Source: Oceanobacter sp045430275 (GTDB lineage: Bacteria > Pseudomonadota > Gammaproteobacteria > Pseudomonadales > Oceanobacteraceae). Taken from it: a DNA stretch of 64,000 bases. The notes beneath the pieces are model-generated. The model was not told the DNA's origin. It did not search any database and saw nothing but the letters and a program-made list of their open reading frames with translations. Position 1 is the stretch's first letter, and each line of letters begins with the position of its first letter. Positions 44,627 to 52,368 of this stretch are shown piece by piece. The stretch is taken from assembly GCA_045430275.1 (NCBI GenBank), contig JAILXU010000010.1:1-64000 (forward strand). The letters run 5' to 3'. The position numbers and the translations under genes were made by a program.

Positions 44627-45511
44627 ATGTCCCGACTCATTACGCCTGCTTCGGCCCACGATGTATTTTTCGCCCTTCCAACGGCCCGCCACCGTCACCT
44701 GGTCTGGAGCCTGCTTGGCCCATCATTACTGGAGTGTGAGTGGTCACCAGCACAGCCGGAATGGCTGCCTGAGCTTGCGGATTTACTGGCTTGCCCGGAA
44801 CCCGACCAAGCCCGCAGCCCTCGCTTAGGGCTGGTGTTTGAGCATTTATGGCAACACTGGTTGAAGCACTCCGGGTACCCATGGCAAGCCAATGTTCAGA
44901 TTCAATCTCAACACAGAACCCTCGGAGAGCTGGATTTACTGCTGCAACCACCCGCCTCCTCCGCCTTACATATTGAACTGGCGTTGAAGTTTTATGCCGG
45001 GTTGGGAAACGACTGGATTGGCCCCAATCGTAAGGATTTTCTGGCCGACAAACTGAAACATACTCGCACCCGTCAACTGCCCCTTGCCCAGACCGACACC
45101 GCCCGGCAACACCTCCAGCAATTGGGCTGGCATCAGCTGCATTCTCAAGCGGTGTTTCGAGGCTGCTTGTTGTATCCGGCACATCCGGAGCTGAACGCAC
45201 GTGCACCCGAAGCCGTATCCAGCGACCACTGGCGCGGATTGTGGTGCCATTATCAGGACACCGAAACCTTGTTGCCCGAGGCACATTGGTACTTGCTGGC
45301 TAAAGACGAATGGATCAGCCCGGCCTTGAGCCAGATTGCCATTCCCACCGCCGAGCTGCAGTCACTGCTTGATTTGCACTTTCGCTATCTGAGAGCCCCG
45401 GTATGCCTGGGCAGAATGGAATCAGGTGCCCATGGCTGGGGGGAAGTCGAGCGCTGGTTCGTGATGCCCAACCAATGGCCAGTCCAGACCGTATCCGCGC
45501 CGTCCCTGTAA
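44627..45511 (+). CDS. DUF1853 protein, PD-(D/E)XK nuclease-like
   Basis: The 294-residue protein matches the DUF1853 pattern: GLVFEHLWQHWLKHS, then RTLGELDLLL and ALHIELALKFYAG, which together resemble the D...E-x-K core of PD-(D/E)XK nucleases. Next comes DWIGPNRKDFLADKLKHTRTRQL, also typical. The C-terminal half has several Trp and His residues and ends with GWGEVERWFVMP. Its activity is not known to me. Its last 90 bp overlap the convergent PLP-enzyme gene, a long overlap for two conserved genes. Confidence 0.85.
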   Translation: MSRLITPASAHDVFFALPTARHRHLVWSLLGPSLLECEWSPAQPEWLPELADLLACPEPDQARSPRLGLVFEHLWQHWLKHSGYPWQANVQIQSQHRTLGELDLLLQPPASSALHIELALKFYAGLGNDWIGPNRKDFLADKLKHTRTRQLPLAQTDTARQHLQQLGWHQLHSQAVFRGCLLYPAHPELNARAPEAVSSDHWRGLWCHYQDTETLLPEAHWYLLAKDEWISPALSQIAIPTAELQSLLDLHFRYLRAPVCLGRMESGAHGWGEVERWFVMPNQWPVQTVSAPSL

Positions 45512-46393
45512 ACCACCGCCATGAATCAACAGACAGCGCGCACCGGGCGTCACAGGGCCGTATTCCAGAAACGCACGCAACAGACGTACGCCGTACACAG
45601 GATCAAGCGGTAAACCGGCCTGATCAGCTTGTTGTATCAGCACACGTCCAACATCATTCAGGTGCCCGAAACGGCCCCAGGATGCGGTTTCTATCAACGT
45701 CCACGTTTCAGCGGGAAACGACTGCTCCCACAAACGCTGCTGCTTCCCCTGATCCGCCACCACATTCACCCCCACCAGACGTGTCTGAGCACTCAGAAAA
45801 GGCTGCAACATAAACGCGGTGGTGCCACTGCCGACCGCCAGCCAAACCTCATCATAGCCGTCACAGTATTGAGCCAGATAACGACCTCCGTAAAACGCTT
45901 CACTCCCTGCTCCCCCTTCCCCGACCCAGACAGCCTGATGCGCGTTGGCCTGCTGTTGCTGCCAGGCAGTGTCATACCGGCAGGCATAGGTTTTACGATC
46001 AAGGAAGACCAGTTTCATGCCCCAGTGCTGACAATCCTGCAAAGTGGGCGTCAGGGCCTGAGACGCATATCCACGCACCAACCCCACGGTTGGAATACCC
46101 AACCAGGCCCCCGCAGCCGCTACGGCATGAAGGTGATTGGAATACACGCCACCCGGTGTAATCAGACACGATCCGGCTCCTTCCTCTATGTCGGCCAGAT
46201 AGCCCGCCAGTTTGAATAACTTGTTCCCGGATAACACCGGGTGAATAGCATCCAGACGCAACACATCCACCGTACTGGAAGCCATACCGTGAGAACAGGA
46301 CGGTATAAACGGTGGCCGTAGCGCTGAAACTGAAAACTCCTGCCCTACAGCCCGGTTCAGCAATGACGTCAAACGCGCCTCGAAAGTCATCAT
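45422..46393 (-). CDS. PLP-dependent ACC deaminase/D-cysteine desulfhydrase family enzyme
   Basis: The fold type II PLP family is shown by VLSGNKLFKLAGYL (Lys in GNK is the PLP lysine), ITPGGVYSNHLHAVAAAGAWLG and WLAVGSGTTAFML (phosphate-binding glycine loop). LLIHGGGLQGRRGY ends the core. True ACC deaminases and D-cysteine desulfhydrases share these features, so the substrate is open. An AAGGA site precedes the ATG (two in tandem; the second at 46390 is possible). It is divergent from topA and overlaps DUF1853 by 90 bp. Confidence 0.88.
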   Translation of the reverse strand: MMTFEARLTSLLNRAVGQEFSVSALRPPFIPSCSHGMASSTVDVLRLDAIHPVLSGNKLFKLAGYLADIEEGAGSCLITPGGVYSNHLHAVAAAGAWLGIPTVGLVRGYASQALTPTLQDCQHWGMKLVFLDRKTYACRYDTAWQQQQANAHQAVWVGEGGAGSEAFYGGRYLAQYCDGYDEVWLAVGSGTTAFMLQPFLSAQTRLVGVNVVADQGKQQRLWEQSFPAETWTLIETASWGRFGHLNDVGRVLIQQADQAGLPLDPVYGVRLLRAFLEYGPVTPGARCLLIHGGGLQGRRGYGLDWPLVGHHEPALDFPPAMGT

Positions 46394-46510
46394 CTAATCC
46401 TTTGCCATCCTCATTTCAAACCCTCTTCCAATTCCACGAAACAGCCCCATTTTTTCGCTCAATGCTGTTCACAAATGTCAATGTTTTCAGGCCACAATTT
46501 GTTTTCATGC

Positions 46511-46539
46511 TTGACCTGACCCCATGCTCTACCTATAAA
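46511..46539 (+). promoter_or_regulatory. topA promoter
   Basis: TTGACC (46511-46516) and TATAAA (46534-46539) are spaced by 17 bp, a near-consensus sigma-70 promoter. Transcription would start near 46546, about 50 bp before the topA ATG at 46597. Confidence 0.75.
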
Positions 46540-46596
46540 GTGTCGCCATATACCGCGCTGGCTACCTTTTACTGTTTACAGGTTAAGCACAATTTT

Positions 46597-49263
46597 ATGG
46601 GCAAATCACTGGTTATTGTGGAGTCGCCTGCCAAGGCGAAAACGATCAACAAATATCTCGGCAAGGATTTCATCGTCAAATCCAGCGTCGGTCATATTCG
46701 TGATTTGCCGACGTCTGGCTCTGGCTCGACCAGCACACCACAGGAACGCGCCAAACAGGCGGCGCTGACGCGCAAAATGTCGCCTGAAGAAAAAGTGGCG
46801 CACAAAAAGCGTAAGGCCAAAGCACAGCTGATTAATCGCATGGGCATTGACCCGGAACAGCAATGGCAAGCCAACTATCAAATTTTGCCCGGCAAGGAAA
46901 AGGTGGTTGATGAATTGCAGCGCCTGGCCGCCGATGCTGATCAAATTTATCTGGCAACGGATTTGGATCGCGAAGGAGAAGCCATTGCCTGGCACCTGCG
47001 CGAGATCATTGGTGGAGACGAGCAACAATACCGTCGGGTTGTGTTCAACGAGATCACCAAAAAAGCCATTCAAAAGGCCTTTGATCAGCCATCGCATCTC
47101 AATATGAACCGGGTCAATGCGCAGCAAACGCGCCGTTTTCTCGACCGGGTCGTCGGCTTTATGCTCTCGCCATTACTGTGGGCCAAGATTGCACGAGGCC
47201 TGTCAGCGGGGCGGGTTCAATCTGTCGCAGTCAAGCTGATTGTTGAGCGTGAGCGTGAGATTCGGGCCTTTATTCCAGAAGAATACTGGGAGGCTTTTGC
47301 CAATCTGGGAACCGATACTGGCGAAGTGATACGTGCTCAGGTCGTTAAACATCAGGGGCAGGAATTCCGCCCAACCAACGAAACTGACACCACCGCCTTG
47401 ATGGATACGCTGCAACAACAGTCTTTCAGCGTCAGCAAGCGAGAAGATCGCCCAACATCATCGCGACCAGCCGCGCCTTTTATTACTTCTACCTTGCAGC
47501 AGGCGGCCAGTACTCGCCTTGGATTCGGCGTCAAGAAGACCATGACGCTGGCTCAGCGCCTGTATGAAGCCGGTTACATTACGTACATGCGAACCGACTC
47601 CACCAACCTGAGTCAGGACGCCATTGAAGCCGCTCGTGACTATATTGACAGCAATCTGGGCAGTGACTACTTGCCTGAAGAAGCCCGCATTTATTCCAGC
47701 AAGGAAGGTGCTCAGGAAGCGCACGAAGCGATTCGTCCCTCCGATGTCAAGCTGAAAGCCACCGCACTCAGCAGCATGGAGCCAGATGCCCAGCGTTTAT
47801 ACGATCTGATCTGGCGTCGATTTGTGGCGTGTCAAACCGCCGATGCCAAATTCACCAGCACCACGATCCTGGCCCAGGCAGGTGACTTTGAACTCAAAAC
47901 CCGTGGCCGTGTGATTCGCTTTGACGGCCACCTCAAGGTGCTGTCAACATCCAGCAAAAACGATGATGACAATTTGCTCCCGGATGTGGCTCAAGGCGAT
48001 GCATTGAAGCTCTGTGAATTGCAGCCCAAGCAGCACTTCACCAAGCCATCTCCCCGCTTTTCGGAAGCCGCCCTGGTCAAGGAGCTGGAAAAACGCGGTA
48101 TTGGTCGCCCATCAACCTATGCATCTATTATTTCCACCATTCAGGATCGAGGATACGCCAGCCTCAAAGGCAAGCGCTTCTATGCTGAAAAAGTCGGCGA
48201 CATTGTTACTGCTCGACTGGATGAGAACTTCACCGATTTAATGGACTATGGTTTTACCGCCAGCATGGAAGAAAAGCTGGATACCATTGCCGATGGTGGT
48301 GTGAACTGGCATCAGGTACTGGATCAGTTTTATAACGATTTTCAGGGCAAGCTGGATCGAGCCGAGCAAGATGATGGCATGCGTCCTAACGCCCCAACGG
48401 ATACCGACATTGAGTGTCCAAAGTGTGGTCGAACCATGCAGATTCGCAATGGTTCAACCGGCGTATTCCTGGGCTGTTCCGGTTATTCCCTGCCGCCGAA
48501 AGAACGCTGTACCCAGACCATGAATCTGACACCGGGCGAAGAGGCGATTTCATCCGATGACGATGAAGAAGCGGAAAGCCGCCGTCTGATGGAAAAGCGT
48601 CGTTGCAAGCTGTGTGACGCCGCCATGGACAGCTACCTGCTGGACGAGCAACGCAAGGTTCATATTTGCGGTAACAACCCGGACTGCAAAGGTTTTGAGG
48701 TTGAAACCGGTCAATTCAAGATCAAGGGCTACGACGGCCCTACTCTGGAATGCGACAAGTGCGGCAGTGAAATGCAGCTCAAATCTGGCCGCTTTGGCAA
48801 GTACTTTGGCTGTACCAACGACGAGTGTAAAAACACGCGTAAGTTACTCCGCAGCGGTGAAGCAGCTCCGCCTAAAATGGACCCGATTCCAATGCCAGAG
48901 CTGACCTGTCGCAAAGTAGAGGATACCTACGTCCTCAGAGACGGAGCATCCGGGTTATTTCTGGCGGCCAGCCAGTTCCCGAAAAACCGGGAAACACGCC
49001 CACCACTGGTTGCAGAATTGATTGCGCATCAGGCCGAACTGCCCCAGAAATACCATTATTTACTCGACGCTCCACGTTCTGATGAACAAGGTAACGCTTC
49101 TGTGATCCGCTACAGCCGGAAAAACAAGGAGCAGTACGTCATGTCGGAAGTAGAAGGCAAGGCAACGGGCTGGAGCGCCTGGTTCAACGACGGCAAATGG
49201 GTTATTGAACAAAAGAAAAAAGCCGCACCTCGAAAGAAGGCGGCTAAAAAAACCACATCCTGA
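46597..49263 (+). CDS. topA: DNA topoisomerase I
   Basis: TopA relaxes negative supercoils. The frame is open from 46312, but the conserved start MGKSLVIVESPAKAKTI is at 46597 and gives 888 residues (E. coli 865). The TOPRIM motifs are VESPAKA and YLATDLDREGEAIAWH. The catalytic Tyr is in GYITYMRTDSTNLS. Three C4 zinc ribbons follow in the C-terminal third: CPKCGRTM with CSGY and C, CKLCDAAM, and CDKCGSEM with CTNDEC. A basic Lys-rich tail ends the protein. A promoter lies at 46511 and a long hairpin after the stop. The ribosome site is weak. Confidence 0.96.
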   Translation: MGKSLVIVESPAKAKTINKYLGKDFIVKSSVGHIRDLPTSGSGSTSTPQERAKQAALTRKMSPEEKVAHKKRKAKAQLINRMGIDPEQQWQANYQILPGKEKVVDELQRLAADADQIYLATDLDREGEAIAWHLREIIGGDEQQYRRVVFNEITKKAIQKAFDQPSHLNMNRVNAQQTRRFLDRVVGFMLSPLLWAKIARGLSAGRVQSVAVKLIVEREREIRAFIPEEYWEAFANLGTDTGEVIRAQVVKHQGQEFRPTNETDTTALMDTLQQQSFSVSKREDRPTSSRPAAPFITSTLQQAASTRLGFGVKKTMTLAQRLYEAGYITYMRTDSTNLSQDAIEAARDYIDSNLGSDYLPEEARIYSSKEGAQEAHEAIRPSDVKLKATALSSMEPDAQRLYDLIWRRFVACQTADAKFTSTTILAQAGDFELKTRGRVIRFDGHLKVLSTSSKNDDDNLLPDVAQGDALKLCELQPKQHFTKPSPRFSEAALVKELEKRGIGRPSTYASIISTIQDRGYASLKGKRFYAEKVGDIVTARLDENFTDLMDYGFTASMEEKLDTIADGGVNWHQVLDQFYNDFQGKLDRAEQDDGMRPNAPTDTDIECPKCGRTMQIRNGSTGVFLGCSGYSLPPKERCTQTMNLTPGEEAISSDDDEEAESRRLMEKRRCKLCDAAMDSYLLDEQRKVHICGNNPDCKGFEVETGQFKIKGYDGPTLECDKCGSEMQLKSGRFGKYFGCTNDECKNTRKLLRSGEAAPPKMDPIPMPELTCRKVEDTYVLRDGASGLFLAASQFPKNRETRPPLVAELIAHQAELPQKYHYLLDAPRSDEQGNASVIRYSRKNKEQYVMSEVEGKATGWSAWFNDGKWVIEQKKKAAPRKKAAKKTTS

Positions 49264-49276
49264 TCTCTGCCTGACC

Positions 49277-49319
49277 CTGTTTGTTCACCGTGATGGTCTC
49301 CATATCGGTGAACAAACAG
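49277..49319 (+). terminator. Long hairpin after topA
   Basis: A perfect 14-bp stem (49277-49290 with 49306-49319) with a 15-nt loop begins 14 bp after the topA stop. The loop can itself pair (ATGG with CCAT). There is no T tract, so it may be a processing or stability element or a Rho-type end, not a classical terminator. Confidence 0.55.
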
Positions 49320-49385
49320 AAGTCTGATCTAATGATTTAGTACCAGATTTCTTGTCACAAAAAACCGAACTTTGACCGATCTAAA

Positions 49386-49400
49386 ATTCCGTAGCGGAAT
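49386..49400. promoter_or_regulatory. Dyad upstream of the ComEA-like gene
   Basis: ATTCCG-TAG-CGGAAT is a perfect 6-bp inverted repeat 37 bp before the ATG at 49437, just after a TTGACC hexamer (49372-49377). It lies where a repressor would block transcription. No matching -10 box is clear. Confidence 0.35.
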
Positions 49401-49436
49401 GCTAGTCTGACATCTCTTACAACAAGGAGATATACG

Positions 49437-49748
49437 ATGAAACGGATCAAATCACGTTTACTGCCCCTGATTACTCTGGCCATCCTTTCTTGTGGTGGCT
49501 TGATCACCCCCCTCACCGTACACGCCCAGGAGCCACCAACAGCGGTTCAGCAGGCTCTTGTTAATATCAATACGGCAACGGTGTCAGAATTAAGCACCCT
49601 GAAAGGCATAGGCCCGATCAAGGCTGAAGCCATTGTACGTTTCAGAGAGGAGCACGGCTCTTTTTCTTCCATTGATGACATTATGGCCGTCAAGGGAATT
49701 GGCGAAAAAACCGTTGCCAAGAACCGCACCCTGGTCAGTGTCGAATAA
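49437..49748 (+). CDS. ComEA-like exported helix-hairpin-helix protein
   Basis: The 103-residue protein has a signal peptide (ending THE VHAQ region, near residue 30) and one ComEA-type double helix-hairpin-helix domain: VNINTATVSELSTLKGIGP followed by KAEAIVRFREEHGSFSSIDD and VKGIGEKTVAKNRTLV. ComEA proteins bind double-stranded DNA in the periplasm during natural transformation, but short stand-alone relatives occur widely. An AAGGAG site precedes the ATG. With PilF elsewhere in the window, DNA uptake is possible but not shown. Confidence 0.88.
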   Translation: MKRIKSRLLPLITLAILSCGGLITPLTVHAQEPPTAVQQALVNINTATVSELSTLKGIGPIKAEAIVRFREEHGSFSSIDDIMAVKGIGEKTVAKNRTLVSVE

Positions 49749-49796
49749 TTCACCCAAAGGCAAATAGAACAAAGGCAAGTCGGAGTTTTGCCCGGC

Positions 49797-50501
49797 TTAC
49801 CTTTCTGGCTCTTCCACTATGCGGCTGCTCCCGAGCAGCCAGAAAGCCAGAAGTTGATAAACGAAATAACACACCAGCCCTGCAAACACGGTATCACTGA
49901 GAAAATGCCCTCCCTGACTGATCCTGACCAGACTGACAACCGTTCCAAGACCAATACCGGCCCACAGCCACGCACGACGACGAAAGACCCAGGCAAAGAC
50001 CATCAGATAAAAACCCATCGCAGAGTGACCACTCACAAACGACTTGCATTTCCTCGCACACTGATCCGAGATAACCCAGGCAGGGGTAAAACCGCTTCTG
50101 CCGCCAAACTCTTGTATTTGCTTGGGTCTTGGCCGCTCAAACCCTTCTTTAAATACGTTATGCACCAAAATGCCGGGGCCAATCAGCAAGGTTGAAAGCA
50201 AAAACGTCCATACAAAACGTCGCGAACGGATTCGGCTGTCTTTCCACCAGGCGATCGCCGTCATCGTCAATAACAAGGGCACCAACCAATATGGCAGATA
50301 ACGAAATATCGCGTATAACGAACGATTCAGAGGATGATCACGCCATATCCATTCTTCTTTCAGTGGATCATAAAACCAGCGACTGACTATCAGATCCAGC
50401 TCAGGCCAGATTGTAAAAATCAGCAAACATACAACAAATAATAACCATGCGGGGTAACGGCGTACCATCGCCAACCACTGCTGAGAGGTCAGATTCGACA
50501 C
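49797..50501 (-). CDS. PAP2-family membrane phosphatase
   Basis: The 234-residue protein has about six membrane helices and the three acid phosphatase motifs: KEGFERPRP, FVSGHSAMGF (catalytic His) and RISQGGHFLSDTVFAG (nucleophile His). Family members remove phosphate from lipids such as undecaprenyl diphosphate, phosphatidylglycerophosphate or lipid A. The segment CARKCKSF between motifs 1 and 2 and the long N-terminal part recall lipid A phosphatases (LpxE/LpxT-like). The substrate is not certain. It converges on the ComEA-like gene with 48 bp between them. Confidence 0.87.
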   Translation of the reverse strand: MSNLTSQQWLAMVRRYPAWLLFVVCLLIFTIWPELDLIVSRWFYDPLKEEWIWRDHPLNRSLYAIFRYLPYWLVPLLLTMTAIAWWKDSRIRSRRFVWTFLLSTLLIGPGILVHNVFKEGFERPRPKQIQEFGGRSGFTPAWVISDQCARKCKSFVSGHSAMGFYLMVFAWVFRRRAWLWAGIGLGTVVSLVRISQGGHFLSDTVFAGLVCYFVYQLLAFWLLGSSRIVEEPER

Positions 50502-50578
50502 TGGAGAAGCCTTTTAGTCAGAAAGGAAAAACGTGAGCATACGCTGTTTCATCAGCAAAGCGGAGTGAATCCAATGGA

Positions 50579-50974
50579 TTACAAACGTGTAGGCAAACGC
50601 CAGATATACACACTCACCCCGATTCCGGTTAACGGTAAAATCACCTTCGGATATGGGGAGTCCACAATCAGAAACGCGGTGATCAGCAAGCTGCTCCACA
50701 TCAGCAACAAGGTGTAATACTTGGCCTTGAGTGGCAACCCGCTGCCATCCAGATAACCCATGACATACTGGCCCAGACGCGGATGCTCCACCAGCCAGAG
50801 GTAAAAGCGTTCTGAACTTCGGGCAAAACAAGCGGCGGATAACAACAGGAAAGGAGTTGTCGGCAGTACGGGCAAAAAAATACCAATCACACCCAGCGCA
50901 ACACTCAACCAGCCAATCGCCAGCAAGCTGAATCGTACCAGAGGATTTTGAGAAATGATGGAAGGTGCTTTCAT
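50579..50974 (-). CDS. ybaN: YbaN family (DUF454) inner-membrane protein
   Basis: The 131-residue protein starts near IISQNPLVRFSLLAIGWLSV and has the DUF454 signature GIFLPVLPTTPFLLLSAACF, then FARSSERFYLWL and HPRLGQYV. Three or four membrane segments are present. The ATG at 50974 is preferred over a GTG at 50992; neither has a strong ribosome site. The function is unknown. The IS605 remnant lies about 55 bp upstream and may have altered its promoter. Confidence 0.88.
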   Translation of the reverse strand: MKAPSIISQNPLVRFSLLAIGWLSVALGVIGIFLPVLPTTPFLLLSAACFARSSERFYLWLVEHPRLGQYVMGYLDGSGLPLKAKYYTLLLMWSSLLITAFLIVDSPYPKVILPLTGIGVSVYIWRLPTRL

Positions 50975-51009
50975 GAGGCAGAAGACGATCACAACGAGAG
51001 AAGTGATGA

Positions 51010-52102
51010 CTATAGCATCTCTTCAGAATTGACATCCTCCCCGACCGAAAGGACGGGGATTCCTACTGCTAGACGGCGATGCCCCGCCGCAAGAATGTTC
51101 CTCGCCGCGTTGATATCGCGGTGGTGCTCAGCTCCGCACTCTGAGCAAGACCATTCTCTTATTCCAAGGCCTGTTCTACCTTTCACTGCTGTCGGGGATG
51201 GCCCCGCAGCACGAACAGGTCTGGGTGGAGTAGCGTTCGTTGATTTCTTCAAAAACAATGCCTGCGTGATCGCATTTATATTCCAGCATGGTTTTTAACG
51301 TTGACCACCCGGCATCCAGCACCGATTTGGCCATCTTGGTTTTTACCAGCTTGAGGCTTGATACGTTACCAACAAAAATAGCCGCATTCTCCCTGACGAG
51401 CTTGCGACTGTATTTATGCAGCGCATCTTGCCTGCGGTGTTTTATTTTGGCGTGAATCGCGCGTACCCGTGGCTTGTTGTTAGCACGCTGGGCAATGCCC
51501 AGTTTCGCTTCCAGGGCGCGGTATTCACGACCTTTGACCTGATCGCCATTGCTGTCCGTCGCCGTGTCTTTGCAACCGAGATCAATGCCGACAGAGCCAG
51601 TGCCAGTGGTTGCTTTGGGTTCAACACTCACCACCACATTGAAATACCAACGGCCTCTGGCATCTTCATTGAAGCTGCCAGACCGGAATCGATATTGAGA
51701 TAAGTCGTAGCTGTCCCAGACGTTGAAATACTGACCCTTGTGAAACACCTGGCCATGCTTCCATTGAGCGGCACCCGTATTAACCGGTATCCATCCCAGT
51801 GACCGGCGAACGCCAGCCGATTTGCGCCAATTCAAGCGGGATTTTTTAAACTGCTTCCGGCGGGTAACGTATTCGGAAGCCGCACATTGCAAGGTTTGAC
51901 TGTGCAGGCCAAGTTCTTTGCCTGCGCCCCTGGTGTAGGGATGCAGGTCATACGCCGACAAAAACACACCACGCTCTCTGATTGAACGCTGGCTCAGGTC
52001 GTTGATGTAGTTCCAGACAAAATTGACCGATCGCGCCATGTCACCAAGGCGCTTGGCATGTTTGTATTTAACGCGAACTTTGAGGGTTTTTATCTTTTGC
52101 AT
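51010..52102 (-). pseudogene. tnpB: tnpB, RNA-guided nuclease of IS605, frameshifted
   Basis: TnpB is the transposon RNA-guided nuclease ancestral to Cas12. The first frame (52102-51176, 308 residues) has the N-terminal region, RuvC-I VGIDLGCKDTATDSNG and the first zinc-finger half CSCCGAIPDSS, then hits TAG. The rest continues in another frame: KGRTGLGIREWSCSECGAEH with the RuvC-III Asp in HHRDINAARN. Relatives read SSPKGR here, so two bases (CC of a CCG codon) seem lost near 51184/51185. The truncated product lacks the second CxxC and RuvC-III and should be inactive. The second frame runs past the right end to a stop at 51010. The RuvC-II site reads GNVSS, lacking the usual Glu; FEEINERYST may supply it, as in relatives with a rearranged site. 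Confidence 0.88.
51039..51058 (-). repeat. IS605 right-end hairpin, part of the probable omega/reRNA
   Basis: The imperfect hairpin CCCCG-A-CC GAAA GG-A-CGGGG lies at the 3' end of tnpB. In active relatives the transcript of this region is the guide RNA scaffold, and the guide is the sequence just outside the right end, here the minus strand from about 51028 down to 51010. Confidence 0.7.
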
Positions 52103-52125
52103 TCGAGTATTTTAATGCTTGGTCT

Positions 52126-52253
52126 ATGACCAAATCAAACGAATACAGAACAGGTAGGCTTTGTGGAGTCCGAGTTATTTTGCCGCCAGCGGTGGCGGTG
52201 CTCCGATAGACATTATTCGCCAGTATGTCGAACAACAGCAAACGCCGCACTGA
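52126..52253 (+). pseudogene. tnpA: tnpA (Y1 transposase) remnant with large internal deletion
   Basis: Only the two ends of an IS200-type transposase remain. The ATG at 52126 starts MTKSNEYRTGR, the usual N-terminus. Immediately after, in another frame (52158-52253), comes the normal C-terminus: ALWSPSYFAASGGGAP followed by IDIIRQYVEQQQTPH and stop. About 100 internal residues, including the HuH metal site and probably the catalytic Tyr, are gone. The element therefore cannot move by itself. A small hairpin (52253-52267) overlaps the stop codon. Confidence 0.82.
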
Positions 52254-52277
52254 TCGGCTTTGCCGATGCGCTTACAT

Positions 52278-52297
52278 CCCCGCACTGAAGTACGGGG
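52278..52297 (-). repeat. IS605 left-end hairpin
   Basis: CCCCG-CAC-TGAA-GTA-CGGGG forms a stem with one mismatch and a TGAA loop, followed by TTTT. This is the normal left-end structure recognised by TnpA in this family. Confidence 0.7.
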
Positions 52298-52335
52298 TTT
52301 TGCGCGCTATTGGATAAAACAGAAGGAGGAGGAAG

Positions 52336-52360
52336 CTCCGACAGGAGAAACCTGTCGGAG
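52336..52360 (-). terminator. Terminator of the first DUF2726 gene
   Basis: A perfect 10-bp stem (52336-52345 with 52351-52360, 5-nt loop) lies 8 bp after the minus-strand stop at 52369. It is followed by a pyrimidine-rich stretch (CTTCCTCCTCC), not by pure T. Confidence 0.65.
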
Positions 52361-52368
52361 GAAAAACA

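Larger units (their letters stand above)
51029..52310 (-). mobile_element. Decayed IS200/IS605-family element (IS605-type, divergent tnpA/tnpB)
   Basis: The element has both hairpin ends of the family: the right end near 51039-51058 and the left end near 52278-52297. It contains a frameshifted tnpB on the minus strand and an internally deleted tnpA on the plus strand. Elements of this family have no terminal inverted repeats or target duplication, so the outer borders are estimated from the conserved GAGGATGTC-like right end and the GGGG-TTTT left-end context. It sits between ybaN and the DUF2726 gene. Confidence 0.85.

Noticed and set aside
52068..52250. 60-codon minus-strand frame upstream of tnpB
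   Set aside because: It is antisense to the tnpA remnant, which explains the conservation in this stretch.
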